From Alloteropsis semialata (Eukaryota > Streptophyta > Magnoliopsida > Poales > Poaceae), in the NCBI GenBank assembly GCA_004135705.1, contig CM014277.1:34750315-34814314 (forward strand): a DNA stretch of 64,000 bases, given 5' to 3'. Within the stretch, counting starts at the first letter, position 1. Every line of letters begins with the position of its first letter. Shown here in pieces: positions 32,879-44,522 of the stretch. The notes below the pieces were generated by a model that was not told the DNA's origin, searched no databases, and was given only the letters and a program-made list of their open reading frames with translations. Position numbers and translations under genes: made by a program.

Positions 32879-34441
32879 ATGAGGAGGCAAGTTTTGAACT
32901 TCATCACCAGAAAGAGGACAAGGTCGTCGGCGTCCGACGCGCCATCGGCGAGCTCTTCGTGGAGGCACTCCGTTGTGGAGTCACCGCGAGGCATGGTGGA
33001 AGACAACCCCGTACAAAGGAGCGACATGCTGCTCCTTGGAGGGATGCAAGACCCAAGAAGTACCTCCATGAGGTTCACCAAACCTCGTGGGTGTGCCGGC
33101 GCACCACCACCTCCAACTAGATGTTCCACAAGATCAACCGTACCACCGCCATACAAGCCCAAAATTTCAGAATATGGGTTTGTGATTTTGTCGGAGGAAG
33201 AAGAGGCAAGGCTCAAGAATTTGAAGGGAAGAGTGAAGGCAAACACTGACTTTGATGATGATGCACTACATAAGTTGGGATTCTATGGTGATATCTATGG
33301 GCTGCTGGACAACCTCAGATGGAGGCAATTTTTCGATGGTGTTCCGGTGGACGTGCATATAGAAATTGCTTTGGAGATTATGATGACCATGAAAGTTGTG
33401 ACAAGAAAAATTGATAAGCAAGAAGTGTCATGCCTTGAATTTAGGTTGAAGAATCAAGAAAAGTCCATCACCTTTGAAGGAATTGGAAGCTTACTTGGTT
33501 TCAATGATGACGCGCCGGAAAGAGCCGAAGTTGAAGTAGGAGGGATGGATAAATTTTGGAAGAAAATTGCAAAGGATGACAACCGCCAAAGAAAGAACAT
33601 AAGCAATGTCATACTTCAAATATTTCATTCTTGGATGAGCAGGAGAATCTTTGGAAGGATGAGAGAGTCCAAAGTAACCGATATGGAGTTAAATTATTTA
33701 TACTCCACATTGGTGAAGAAGCAAGCAATTGATCTTACCTATATCATGATTGATAGGTGGGTATGTGAAGCGACTTCCGGCTCTGGAGAGATCGGCTCGG
33801 GTTGTTCTCTCTTCATGATAGCAATTACATTAAACCCAAGATTGGAGACAAATTCGGCGTTCTTCATAAAAGGGACCGATTTTGGAATTGAAGCTATGAG
33901 GCAAGGACATTACATCAGAGGAAATGAGAAGAATGGCTACAAAATTGCAAATACAAATATTTATCTCCCCGATGCAAGATTGAAGTTATTTGGAAGAGGA
34001 AGAGTTGATTGGCGGGATGAGAAGATTTTGGTCAAGGCTAAGAAGAATAAAAGAGGGAAGCATATTGGAGAATCATCGGCTCCGGTTGAAAAAGAAGTGG
34101 GAGAGGAATTGCCACCGGCTAGTTCCTTTTATTGGATAACGGAATTTCAAAATGCACCAAGTGGAGAAGGACCTCCGGAAGGATGAGGGCAACAATGGGG
34201 ACATGCACCAGCTCAAGCATGGGGGTATGGAGCATCGGTGCCACCATCGATGTATCCACCGCCGCCTACATATAGCAGTTATGGCTACCCACTGCCGCCA
34301 CACCAAAGAGTGTTCCCGGATCCATCCTTTGGAGCTCAATTTGCGCATCTCCAACAACCGGAAAGAAGCGCGAGAACAATTGGAGCCTATGCCGATAGGA
34401 ACATGGAGGACATTAATGCCATCCGGAGGCATACGAACTGA
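32879..34441 (+). pseudogene. E post-pol accessory (env-position) ORF of Athila type
   Basis: ATG at 32879 (MRRQVLNFITRKRTRSSASD). It has a Ser/Arg-rich N-terminus, a Pro-rich patch, then a helical core (YGFVILSEEEEARLKNLKGR ... FYGDIYGLLDNLRWRQFFDG), a central domain (SCLEFRLKNQEKSITFEGIG) and a basic stretch KAKKNKRGKHIG. A TGA at 34184 interrupts the frame, which then continues to 34441 (Pro/Tyr-rich MYPPPPTYSSYGYPLPP), so one nonsense change splits a ~520-residue protein. Athila elements carry an ORF in the env position; I see no signal peptide or membrane segment here. F holds an inverted, truncated homologue. Function unknown. Confidence 0.78.
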
Positions 34442-36434
34442 CTAGAAGATGGAACCGCGGGGATTGCATACCAAATGGGACTTCTAGCGTTGGCGCCGCT
34501 GGAACATTTTGGTGGAGGAGCTTCCCAAGTATATTATAATCAATGATATAACGCAAGACATCCGCCAAGCCAAGAGGAGTGATCAACAAGGACCGAGAAT
34601 AAATTGCTCGCACGTGTGGTTTGAGTTTTTCTCCTTTCTTTTATTTATTTTCAGCGTCTGTGCAAGCTTGTGCGCGTAGCAATTTTCTGTTTTTATTTAT
34701 TTTCAGCATGTGTGTTAGTGTGTTATTTTGTTTATCATCACCATGATCACTATATATATCACCAATGCTTTCATGACATGATTATTAGTGATGATAGAAA
34801 GTTTATGCAATGTAGAAATATGATGATCGTTGCCGCTTTGTCTATTTTTGCGCTTGGCTTATGCATGATTGAACTAATGCTCTCCCCAACACGATCGGAA
34901 ATTTATCTAAATACCGGCTCAATCTTTTGTGGAGGTTATGATAATTTTAGACCCATATTTATTATTCTTGCTCTCTCTTTTAAACTTGTCAAGGGATGTT
35001 TAATTGCTGAAATTAATTAAAGCTAGCCTTGTCATTAATACCTTTTGCAATTGCTCTACATATCCAAAGACTAAATGATATATCAAGTTGAACCATAGTT
35101 TAAGAATTATTTTCAAGTGAATTGATTTAGGATTTATCTTCTCTGGTTCGAGACTAAGAAGCTGAGCATTCCGTTTTGCGTACCTTCTTTTTGCTAGCCT
35201 ATCTATCCATGCATTGTGAGTTTCTACACCGAAAACTTCACTAGATATCCACCCTAAACCCAAATTATCTTTTTGTGAAATACCTCCTTGACCACAACCC
35301 AATTTGAATATGGATCATTATCTCGAGGAAATTCCGAAGAATCAAGAGCTTGATACAAGGAAATATATTTGGGAGGAATCAAAGAGTGCGTACAAGAAAA
35401 ATTAGAAGAAATGGAGGACCACAACAAGTGGGCCAGCCGGTCTCATTACCATGAGCCGACCGACCTACCCCCTTTCCTCCTTCGATGGCTTCATTATTTG
35501 ACGAGAAGATACTCCCCGAAGATTCAAACCATTTTTTAAAAGATTGAGATGGATACTTACTCTAGCATTAGCCACCACTTCTATGCTCGAGGACGAGCAA
35601 TCGTTTAAGCATGGGGGGAGGCTGAGCAAGTATTAATGTTGCTAGAAGTTCTAAGGAGCATAAAAGAAAAAAATAAAAGAAAAGAAAAAATATGTGTTGA
35701 AAAGGGAAGAAAGAAAAGAAAAAATAGTGTGAAAATAAATGCTCCTTAGTTCTTTTTGCTTCACTAAATTCCATAGTGCCTTAAAGATTATTCCATACTC
35801 AAATATTCCAACCATGTGCAATACGATAACGAGGACTTCATTTGTGCCTCGAGATCAACATTTGCCATTTGCACATGTCCACTATCTAAAGCGTGTGTTC
35901 CATTTCCACCTCTCCACAAAATCTATTATTTTCCATGGTCTTTTTGACGAGTCCCGGTAAACCCATGAGAAGTATTTTTTGTTTTGATAATATCTTGATT
36001 ATAATATCTTTTGTTAGGACTAACCTTTCCCATAGCTGTAGATAAAGCCTTACACATACATGAGAGAAAGGAAGGTAAAGAGAGTTCTAGCAAGTTCGAG
36101 AGACAAGATGAGCTGAGAGTTTCCATGAGCAATTGCAATGAGGTTTAAATTATTGACTTTGGTTTAGCAATACTTTTGAAACTTACTTCCTAATTTCTGA
36201 GACTTGTTTAAATTAGAGAGCATGTGTTTAAAATCTTTGTGGGGAACACTTAATTCATATCTACCCTCCATACTAGAAAGAGTTGGTTACAAACTTGAAG
36301 AGTTAATAGCAAAATATTTTGAGGGTATTATGTTTTCTCGTGTATGATCAAGTGCAGGGATTGGACACCAAAAGGCAACGCTGATTTTTATTGAAGACTT
36401 ACTCGAGGACGAGCAAGGTTTAAGCATGGGGGAT
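34442..36434 (+). other. E 3' non-coding region with duplicated polypurine tract
   Basis: No supported gene. CTCGAGGACGAGCAATCGTTTAAGCATGGGGGGA occupies 35587-35620, and a close copy, CTCGAGGACGAGCAAGG ... AAGCATGGGGGAT, at 36403-36434 abuts the LTR. The second is the functional tract by position. Between them are purine-rich and AT-rich stretches (35660-35740). Fragments such as 34670-35020 read as hydrophobic ORFs but have no recognisable domain. Confidence 0.72.
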
Positions 36435-37885
36435 TGTTGACGCTCCTTAGCGACACACTTTTATCCTTGTTTATCTTCAATAATGGCATGAATTTGATAT
36501 CTAAACTAACGATCATATTCTATAACTGGGACGTTTTCGCATATGCATGTGTTTTTGGAGGAATTCTGTTTACGCAGGTTTTTGGGCTTGAATGCAGCAC
36601 AAATGGACAAGGCTTGGAACCAAGGACAACACGGTGAAAGATGAAGGCCAGAGGCCCGAAGAACAGCCAGGCCAGGCCGGCCGGCCTAGGTGATTTCAAG
36701 CCCCGTTCGTGCTCAACTTTGGTGAACCGACCTCCAAGAGTATTTGAAAGACAAGTGCTTCAAGATAAGGTCAAGAGACTTCGGGGTCAAGGCAACTCAA
36801 TTGGAGAATTTGAAAGTTTATCACTTCCCATTCTTATCTCGAAAATATCCCAAAGCAATCGACGTCCAAAGGCCCACATGCATAGATGGAACAACTATTG
36901 ATGCTTCCAGAAGACTTGGAGAAAAAGATGGAGACGAGACGGCCAAGGAAAGCCTTAGGCCGGCCGGCCGGCTGGCCTGAACCCCCTTGGGCCGGCCGGC
37001 CCAGGCCTTTCCTGTGGCGGTTCGCCCCGCTTCGACCTAGGGTTTCCTCAGCGTATAAATAGCCCCTGTGCCTTTGTGCCACACATCAATCAATTTGTCA
37101 TTCGCCGCCGAGGAGCAAAGAAGCTAGAGGGACACCTTTCGGAGAGCTAAGGGTCGTGCTAGTTGTCTAGGGTTCTTCCCTAGCCGACGTGGAAACCCTG
37201 CGAGGAAGACCACGTCGGAGTTCTGGAGCTAGGATCATCAAGATCAAGATAGGATCCCAGTGGTGATCTTGCGATGCACTTACATTCATGGTGAAGTTAT
37301 TTGTGTTTCCAAATCTTTAGCGATCAAGTGCCTCTCTTTATGATTTCGTTCTTGCTTGGTTTTGCTTCTTCCAATCTATTCTCGAGATAGATTGCTTGGG
37401 GTGTTCTTGTAGCCATGGTGGCTAGGGGTTCATACCGGATCTACCAAGTGGTTCGACACGTTCGCTTGTGAACGTGCCCTTAAGTTATCCACACTGAAAG
37501 AGAGTATCGTGACAGGGTGTAATCTCGTGTACTGTGTGGCTTTTGGGAGTTTGACCGGAGGTCATGATTTAAAGATGCTTTTTATTAAGATTCACATATA
37601 TCTTACTTCACTCTGTTTGGCTCGGAGCTACAACATATGCATGATCTAGGCGATCTAGATTGGTTATCTCTAACTTTCTCTTGCTACCTCTGGTGTTTGG
37701 TTTTAGTAGATTAGATTGGTTTTGCAACCCCTCTTCAAGATAAAAGGCTTTCTATGCTAGTTGGATTGTTTCTTGTATCTTTAGTTCCACGGATTGATAA
37801 ACCTTGGGGGAGTACTCTAAGGGAAGAGCTACAACTGATTCGTGCGCTTGCGGTTCATGATTGGTGTGCCTAAGGGCCGTCAACA
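36435..37885 (+). repeat. E 3' LTR (1451 bp)
   Basis: Starts TGTTGACGCTCC and ends GGCCGTCAACA. TATAAATAG at 37054-37062 is followed by CCCTGTGCC. The U3 has several GGCCGGCC runs (near 36674 and 36958-37006). The U5 includes AACCTTGGGGGAGTACTC, matching F in reverse. Same family as the F LTR (42421-43875). Confidence 0.9.
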
Positions 37886-38406
37886 ACTACCTTCATAGTC
37901 ATCATCATCTCCATGGCGATTTCTCCATGCACATGCACTGGAACACCATCGAAAAATTTCCTCCACCCGAGGTTTTCCAATAGCCCATAAATGTCACCAT
38001 AGAATACCAATTTTTGTAGTGCATCATCATCGAAATCGGTGTTTGCTCCCAAATTTTCTCTTAGATTCTTGAGCCTTGCTTTTTCTTCCTCCAACAAGAT
38101 GACAAACCCATATTTTGAAATTTTTGCCTTGTACGGTGGTGGTGCGATTGATCTTGTGGAACGTCGAGGTGGAGGAGGTGGTGCGCCGGCACATCCACAT
38201 GGTTCGGTGAACCTTATGAAGTTACTTCTTGGGTCTTGCATCCCACCAAGGAGCAGCATGTCGCTCCTCGGTGCAGGGTTGTCTTCCTCCATGCTTTGCG
38301 GTGACTCGGCAACCGAGTGCCTCCGCGAAGAGCTTGCCGATGGTGCGTCGGATGCCGACGAGCGGGTCTTCTTTTCGGTGATGAAGTTCATGACGCTTCT
38401 CCTCAT
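37886..38406 (-). pseudogene. F post-pol accessory ORF, 5' part
   Basis: ATG at 38406 (MRRSVMNFITEKKTRSSASD), homologous to residues 1-174 of the E ORF (YGFVILLEEEKARLKNLREN ... RKFFDGVPVHVHGEIAME). It stops abruptly after MTMKVV, where the E LTR end begins. Preceding TTGTGTTTGTGCAG is shared with E. Confidence 0.85.
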
Positions 38407-39834
38407 GATGCCTTGCTGCACAAACACAAAAACCAACTCACTGGGGGTTTCTCGCCGGTAGAAAAACAATATATCGAAGAAGAGAGCAAACTAGAAATTG
38501 TAGTGAATTTTTGGAGATTTTTGGGGATGATTTGGGTGCACGAATTTTTTCAGAGTTCTAGCTGGTGTTCTAAATGGAAGAACTGAAGAACATGAACTAA
38601 TAATTGCATGAGAGACTTACCTGTGAAAGAGGGGCACCAGGGCCCATAAGAAGTGGCCAGGTCGGCCGGCCTAGGGTGCTTGGGGCCAGCCGGCCTAGGG
38701 TCCTCCCTGGCCTCCTTCACGTGTCCTTGCTCCCATGTCTTCCTGAGACTAATATCAACCTTTGTCCAGCAGCTCCACTTGATTGCACCATCCAATTCTT
38801 GTGAACCACTCCTTCTTTGCCAAACTTGTCCACTTGCACATTATTTTCTCCACTTTGTGTCATGCCTTTGTCCTTTGCTTCAACTTCACCCCAAAAGTTT
38901 CTTTCAGTCCTGCAAAAATCAGTGTACCACCATGCATGGCTGTCCCCTCTCTTGGATTTTCTTGCATGTGGTTGTAGGTGGAGAGCCCAAAAATTTTTCC
39001 CGTGATCTCAATCTTGGTATTAGTAGTGATCAGGCTCATAAATCCTTCCAAAGTATGTTTAGATACTTAACTCCTCCTCTAATCTTGATAAATAATGACC
39101 AACTCAAAGCAAGCAATGAGTTCGAATGAGTAATTAGAGGGGAATTTGGTCATCATAAACACTTGTAAGTCGAGAAATATTTTCCGACTTCATTTATTTT
39201 GATTGCACCGTTATTGCTCACTTTCATGAATTCATAGTGAACATTCCCGTGTTCAACCGTGGGTCATGGGTTTAGGTTCTAATTTTTGCCAAATGAGAGA
39301 GATATTTTGAATGAAATGAAACAAATGGAGCTTAGAAAGATTCTAATTCTAGAGAAACAAAACCAAAAAATCCCAAGTTTGCGTGAGCCTAGCATGCATC
39401 AAAGAATTTAGAGAAAATAAAAACAATGCTTGGCTCTACTCGTGTCTTTGTATTAATCAAGTTGGTTCGGCCGTCATGGAAAGGACAATCACCAAAATGG
39501 GTTCAGGAATTTGGTATTGGGTTTCTCAAGAAAAGAAAATAAATTATGGGATGGCTCAAGTCATTGGTTTAGAATGAGAAATCAAATCAAAATGACCGAG
39601 AAATATAAACTCTAAATTAAAATGTTCGACCGAATGACCAATTTAACAATTGTTTATCAAGTCTTGCGTAGCAAAATTTATGACTCACTCAAACGTCTTC
39701 AGGGTTGTCCTCCCAGCAACTTTATTCTTGACTCGACGAACGGATTGTCCTCCCGGTAGCTTATTCTTGACTCGACGAATGGGTTGCCTCTCGCAAAGCG
39801 CTTTGTTTATAGTCTATAGCTAGACTTCTTCCTC
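38407..39834 (-). other. F region between protease and accessory ORF
   Basis: 38407-39040 matches the E pre-ORF region in reverse, including AGGCCGGCCGACC-like runs (38650-38700). 39041-39834 has no domain in any frame. GTCCTCCC ... TTATTCTTGACTCGACGAA is tandemly repeated (39704-39741 and 39746-39780, about 42-bp period). RT, RNase H and integrase are absent from this interval. Confidence 0.72.
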
Positions 39835-40781
39835 TTATTTACTTCGGACCAACGGTCGGTGATGGCGTTGCAGTCTTAGGCACCCACTTCTGCACAATCC
39901 TTGGCTTGGGCGCAGAATTATTCTTGGCTTACTCATCTTTTTGGTCTTCACAGGCGGGCTTTGAGATTTTGTCTCGACGGATGCAACAACTTCCTTGGTC
40001 TCCTTCGCTTCTTCCTTCTTCAGCTCCTCCTTGGTGTCACATCGGTGAGGTGGAACATATTTAACATTGACTATGTTACATACCTCGAGGCGTGGACGAA
40101 ATTCAAACGCGCTCATGGTGCCATTGATGTCGAACTTGATTTCCCCCTTGCAAACGTCAATGTTTGCCCTCGTGGTTTTGAGGAACGGCCTCCCAAGGAT
40201 GAGAGGCGACTAGGTGTTCTCCAATCTTCATGGGTACGTCTTCATGGGTACGTCCCTTCTCCTATATCAAGAATCACAAAGTCAGTGGTGACTAGGTGTT
40301 CTCCAATCTTCATGGGTACGTCTTCGGTGATGCAAGAGGGATATTGAACGGAGTTGTCCACTAACTCTAGGGACATGGCGGTGGGTTCCGACTTCGGTAG
40401 GCGTAGCTTCTCGTACACGGCCTTCGGCATGACGCTCACACTTGCGCCAAGGTCACACAATTCCCTTTCGAACATGTATGAACCAATGGAACACGGGATG
40501 GTTGGACACCCCGGGTCCCTTTTGTTCTCAGGAGATTGATCGGCGATAGCTGCACTACATTCTTCGGTCATCTTGCTGGAGCTTGCTGGCGGCATCTCGC
40601 GCTTGTTCATAAGGATGTCTTTGAAGTAGAGAAAGTATGTTGGAACTTGTAGAGCGTCCAAGAGTGGCATATTGATGTTCAACCTGCGTACCACCTCAAC
40701 AAATTTTTTGAAATGCTCATCAATTTTACCTTTGTGGTAATGTGGTCTCGGAGGAAGAATCTTGGTATCTTTGTCAATCAT
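39835..40781 (-). pseudogene. F aspartic protease
   Basis: Contains LNINMPLLDALQVPTYFLYF, the processing-region motif typical of Athila, then CDLGASVSVMPKAVYEKL (Asp-Leu-Gly active site) and FVILDIGEGTYP. A duplicated segment (CTAGGTGTTCTCCAATCTTC at 40211 and 40290) shifts the frame. The C-terminal end resumes at 40116 (MSAFEFRPRLEVCNIVNVKY). Dead. Confidence 0.86.
40206..40326. repeat. Imperfect tandem duplication inside F protease
   Basis: GACTAGGTGTTCTCCAATCT and the following TCATGGGTACGTCTTC occur at 40208-40243 and 40287-40322, 79 bp apart, with a short CATGGGTACGTC copy between. Not a multiple of three, hence the frameshift. Confidence 0.85.
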
Positions 40782-40782
40782 C

Positions 40783-42175
40783 TCAAACTATGGCTCTTCG
40801 GTGAATATTTTCGGTGCGGGAGTAGGAGTTCTCTTTGGTTGTCATCTCCACTTCAACATTTGGCTTAGGCTTCCTTGCCTCGGCCGGATGTTCGGGATCT
40901 TCGGTCTCCTTCCCCGAGCGAGTTTGAATTGCTTTTGTCGTCTCTGGATTTTGAGGTTGTCCCGGTAATCTTCCTTCATTACTAGGTAGGCATCTGGCTA
41001 GCTGGGTCAATTGTGTTTCTAGCATCATCATCATGTTGAGCACTTGATGGTTAGAGCTTCCGACCTCCGTCACCTTGCCATCAATATTCTCCAATATCTT
41101 GTCCATAACCTTGAACTTAGTGACGGTGTTCTTGTTGATCTTGCCTTGCTCCTCCATGAACTCCTTCAATTGTATACGAATAGGCACTGAGTTTTGAATC
41201 TATGAACTTGCATTAAATTGAGGTCTACTTTATCCATAGTGGAAGTTGGATGGAGGGAACCAATCCCCTTTATTCATATACTCGAGCATTTTAGCTTCCT
41301 CCAGACAATTCTTTGGGACATGGCCATACTCCCGTAATCTTCACATGTAGACCTTGCTTTGGCTGCCTTCAAATCTATAGCATCGGCTTCCTTCTTGTCC
41401 ACCTCCATCTTTTCCAACCTTCTCGTGAGTGAATCGATCTTCCCTTCTAGTAATTCTTCGCGCTCCACCTGCAAAACAGTTTTTGCAACGCTCGCGGACG
41501 GTGTTGGGTGCAGCCTTCCCGATGATGCCCATGCATCATTGTCTGCCACCTTCTTGAATAGCTTGAGAGCTTGTGTTGGGGTGAGCTCAATGATCGATCC
41601 TCCAGTTGATGCATCGATGATTGCCCTTGATGTCGTCGTGAGGCCTTGATAGAACTTTTGGACTATATATTCCTTTGAAAACTTGTGATGTGGCATGGCT
41701 CGGATGTAGTCGTTGAAGCGCTCATAGGCTTCCACAATCGTCTCCATCGGGCTTTGCACGAAGGTAGCAATCTTGTTGCGCAAAATCTGAGTCTTGCCCG
41801 GCGAGTAGAACTCCGTCATGAAAGCTTTCATCAGGGACTCCCATTTTGCATCGTTTGCACTGGTAGAGAATGGAACCATTGAAGTGCTCTCCCAAGTAGA
41901 GAGAACGAAAAGAACTCTTGGATAGGCAAATACTTGATGTCTGGGATGCATAGCTCTCTGATTGTACGTTCCGGTAGCGCCATCTCAGGTTGTGATGGCA
42001 CCTCCTTCAGACTTGGTGGTGGAGTTTCTTGAGGTGTAGACGATGAACGTTCGGTCTCGCCTTTTGCTTCTACTAATTCCAACTTCTTAGCTTGTGCTTC
42101 ACGTTTCCTTTGCCTGTAAAGTTTTTCTGGATCATCCACAATTTTTTTCGGTTTGTTGGAGAGGTAGCCATCCAT
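40783..42175 (-). pseudogene. gag: F gag
   Basis: ATG at 42175 (MDGYLSNKPKKIVDDPEKLY). The Athila gag domain follows (FSFSLLGRALQWFHSLP; LMKAFMTEFYSPGKTQILRN; AMPHHKFSKEYIVQKFYQGL; GGSIIELTPTQALKLFKKVA), then a coiled Lys/Glu segment and a degenerate knuckle (STCEDYGSMA). A frameshift lies near 41850 and stops near 41274 and 41188. The tail 40783-41187 includes IQTRSGKETEDPEHP, the Athila gag/protease linker. Part of the N-terminal domain expected in Athila gag is missing. Confidence 0.86.
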
Positions 42176-42385
42176 CTCCTATTAGGGTTAGTGAAAACAA
42201 AATATATACAAGATCTAAAAGAAAAAGATAGAATAAATAGAAAGTAATACTAAACTTAGATTAGATTGATTTTGTGCAATAGATCTATTTTTAATAAAAA
42301 TGAAAATAAGATATCAAAAAAGAAAAATCAAAAGAAACTCAAGAGAAAAATAAATATTTACAAATGCTAGTAAAATCGGATCTTA

Positions 42386-42420
42386 ATCGATAGTTCCCTG
42401 GCAACGGCGCTAGAAAAGCT
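42386..42420 (-). promoter_or_regulatory. F primer-binding site (tRNA-Asp type)
   Basis: Minus strand after the LTR end CCATCAACA: AGCTTTTC, then TAGCGCCGTTGCCAGGGA, close to the TGGCGCCGTTGCCGGGGA primer site used by Athila elements (Asp tRNA), with two differences. Confidence 0.82.
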
Positions 42421-43875
42421 TGTTGATGGCCCTTAGACGCGTCAATCGTGAACCGCAAGCGCACGGATCAGTTGTAGCTCTTCCCTCAGAGTACTCCCCA
42501 AGGTTTATCAATCCGTAGAACTAAAGACTTAAGAAGCAATCTAACTAGCATATAAATCCTTTGTCTTGAAGAGGGTTGCAAAACGCTAATCTAGTAAACA
42601 CCAAACACCAGAGGTAGCGAGAGAGAGTTAGAGACAACCAATCTAGATCACCTAGATCACGCATATGTTGTAGTTTCGAGCCAAATAGAGTGAAGTAAGA
42701 TAGATGTGAATCTCAATAAGAAGCATCTTTAAATCGTGACCTCCGGTCAAACTCCTGAAAGCCCCACCTTACATGGGATCACACCCTGTCACGGTGCTCC
42801 CTATCGATGTGGGTAACTTAAGGGCACGTTCACGAGTAAACATGTCGATCACTTGGTAGATCCGGAATGAGCCCCTGGCCACCATGGAGAACACTGCAAG
42901 CAATCTATCTTGAGAATAGATTGGAGAAGAAGCAAAACCAAAAGAGAACGAAATCATAGAAAGAGGCACTTGATCGCTAAAGAATCGGAAACACAAATAA
43001 CTTCACCATGAATGATAGTACATCACAAGATTACCACCGGGATCCTACCTTGATCTTGATGATCCTAGTTCCAGAACTGCAACGTGGTCTTCCTCGCAGG
43101 GTTTCCACATCGGCTACGGCAGAACCTAGACAACTAGCACGACCCTCAGCTCTCCGAAAGGTGTCCCTCTAGCTTCTCTACTACTCGGCATCGAATGGCG
43201 AATGATCTCCTTCGTGGCAGATGGCACAGGGTCTATTTATAGCCCTGGGAAACCCTAGGTCGGAGGGGAGGTCGAGGCGCCACAAGAAAGGGCCTGGGCC
43301 GGCCAGCCCAGAGAAGCCCAGGCCGGCCGGTCTGGCCTCTTTCCTAGCCGCCTCGTCCCCATCTTTCTTCCCAGGTCTTCTGAAAGCTTCATCAATTGTT
43401 CCCTCTATGCATGTGGGCCTTTGATGTCGTTTGCTTGGGGATATCTTCGAGATAGGAATGGAAAGTAGATGACCTTCCAAATTTTCCATTTGATTTGTCT
43501 TGACCCCAAAGTCACTTGACCTTATCTTCAAGCACTTGCCTTTCAAGTATTCTTGGAGGATGGTTCACCGAAGATGAGCACGAATGGACCTCAAAACCTT
43601 GTGGGCCAGCCGGCCTAGGCCACGTGGGGTCGGCAGGCCTGGCCTTCTCCTTAGGCCTCTAGCCTTCATCTTTCGCTGTGTTGTCCTTGGTTACGAGCCT
43701 CATCCATTTACGCTCCAAATTAGCCCAAAAACCTGCGTAAACAGAAATCCTCCAAAAACACATACATATGCAAAAATGCCCCGGTTATAGAGTATGATCA
43801 ATAGTTTTGATGTCAAATTCAAGCTATTATTGAAGATAAACAGGGGTAAAAAGGTGTTGCTAAGCAGCGTCAACT
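42421..43875 (-). repeat. F 5' LTR (1455 bp)
   Basis: Minus orientation; the plus strand begins TGTTGATGGCCC and ends AGCAGCGTCAACT (the last base should be A for a canonical TG start). TATAAATAG on the minus strand at 43233-43241. GGCCGGCC-type runs at 43299-43330 and 43605-43635. Same family as the E LTR. Confidence 0.9.
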
Positions 43876-44522
43876 GTCTTGCACCTTAGTCAAGCTGACG
43901 AATATTATGACATTGGCTCAATGTACCTTATGGTTGCTCTGTTTATTACCGAAATGAATAGAGTTATATTCTTCTATGCAAGCATGGTGTTTGATATAAG
44001 GAATGTCATTGAGGATACCGTTACACCCGCGGATTAGTAGAGGTAGGCGACAGGTGGTGACAGCTCTATCCATCCTTTGTAATCCTTCACGTTTGGGAGT
44101 TGATGTTAGGCCTTTATGAAAAAAAGGCTTGTGTCGTCCCTTGACAAGAGAACCACCTGACACCTCAATATGTCCTCTAATATGTGTCCCTTGACTGAGC
44201 TTGTATAGTATAATGTTGTATATCCAAGTTCCATTTTATGAAGTATAATGAATCCCTTGATCTCTTTTAATGTATTATCTACTAACTAAGACTTGATTAT
44301 CCAAAAGCAATGAACTTCTGTGTATCACTCTCCCTTAATTGTTATATCCATTTACCCCTGCTCAGTTGGTTGATTAATTATGTTGTAAGTAAATGCACTG
44401 GATGGCATCTCTCTTTAACTAAACGCTTTCCTTGCGGCTCTGGAATACTCTTGGGTGAAATGCTACAACGTACTTCTATGCACTTGTAGAATAATATAAA
44501 TGTAAAGAAATACCAACAACAG
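43876..44522. other. Unassigned sequence between F and the LINE
   Basis: No transposon hallmark recognised. On the plus strand 43876-44037 is open for 52 codons ending in TAG (motif YYDIGSMYLMVALFITEMNR). On the minus strand 43918-44163 is open for 81 codons. The two overlap and neither has a domain I recognise. The rest is AT-rich. Either F or the LINE may have inserted into it. Confidence 0.4.

Larger units (their letters stand above)
32255..37885 (+). mobile_element. Element E, Athila-like retrotransposon, 3' half
   Basis: Contains the post-pol ORF, a long non-coding 3' region with two polypurine-like tracts and a 1451-bp 3' LTR. The 5' half is missing because LTR G abuts it at 32254. Downstream, the 3' LTR ends inside the homologous ORF of element F, reading the other way, so E sits in F. 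The candidate duplication is ACTAC (37886-37890); the mate is not in view. Confidence 0.8.
37886..43875 (-). mobile_element. Element F, non-autonomous Athila-like retrotransposon, 3' end cut by E
   Basis: Minus strand. From the right: 5' LTR (42421-43875), tRNA-Asp-type primer site, gag, protease, a ~1.4 kb non-coding stretch, then the start of the post-pol ORF cut at 37886. No RT, RNase H or integrase lies between protease and the accessory ORF, although the flanks are readable, so they were lost before or within this copy. It probably depends on an autonomous Athila. Confidence 0.82.

Noticed and set aside
32879..34441. Viral envelope protein
   Set aside because: It occupies the env position, but no signal peptide, membrane segment or glycoprotein features are visible. 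Kept as an accessory ORF.
43876..44163. A conserved small gene
   Set aside because: Overlapping frames on both strands with no recognised domain; reported as unexplained sequence rather than a gene.
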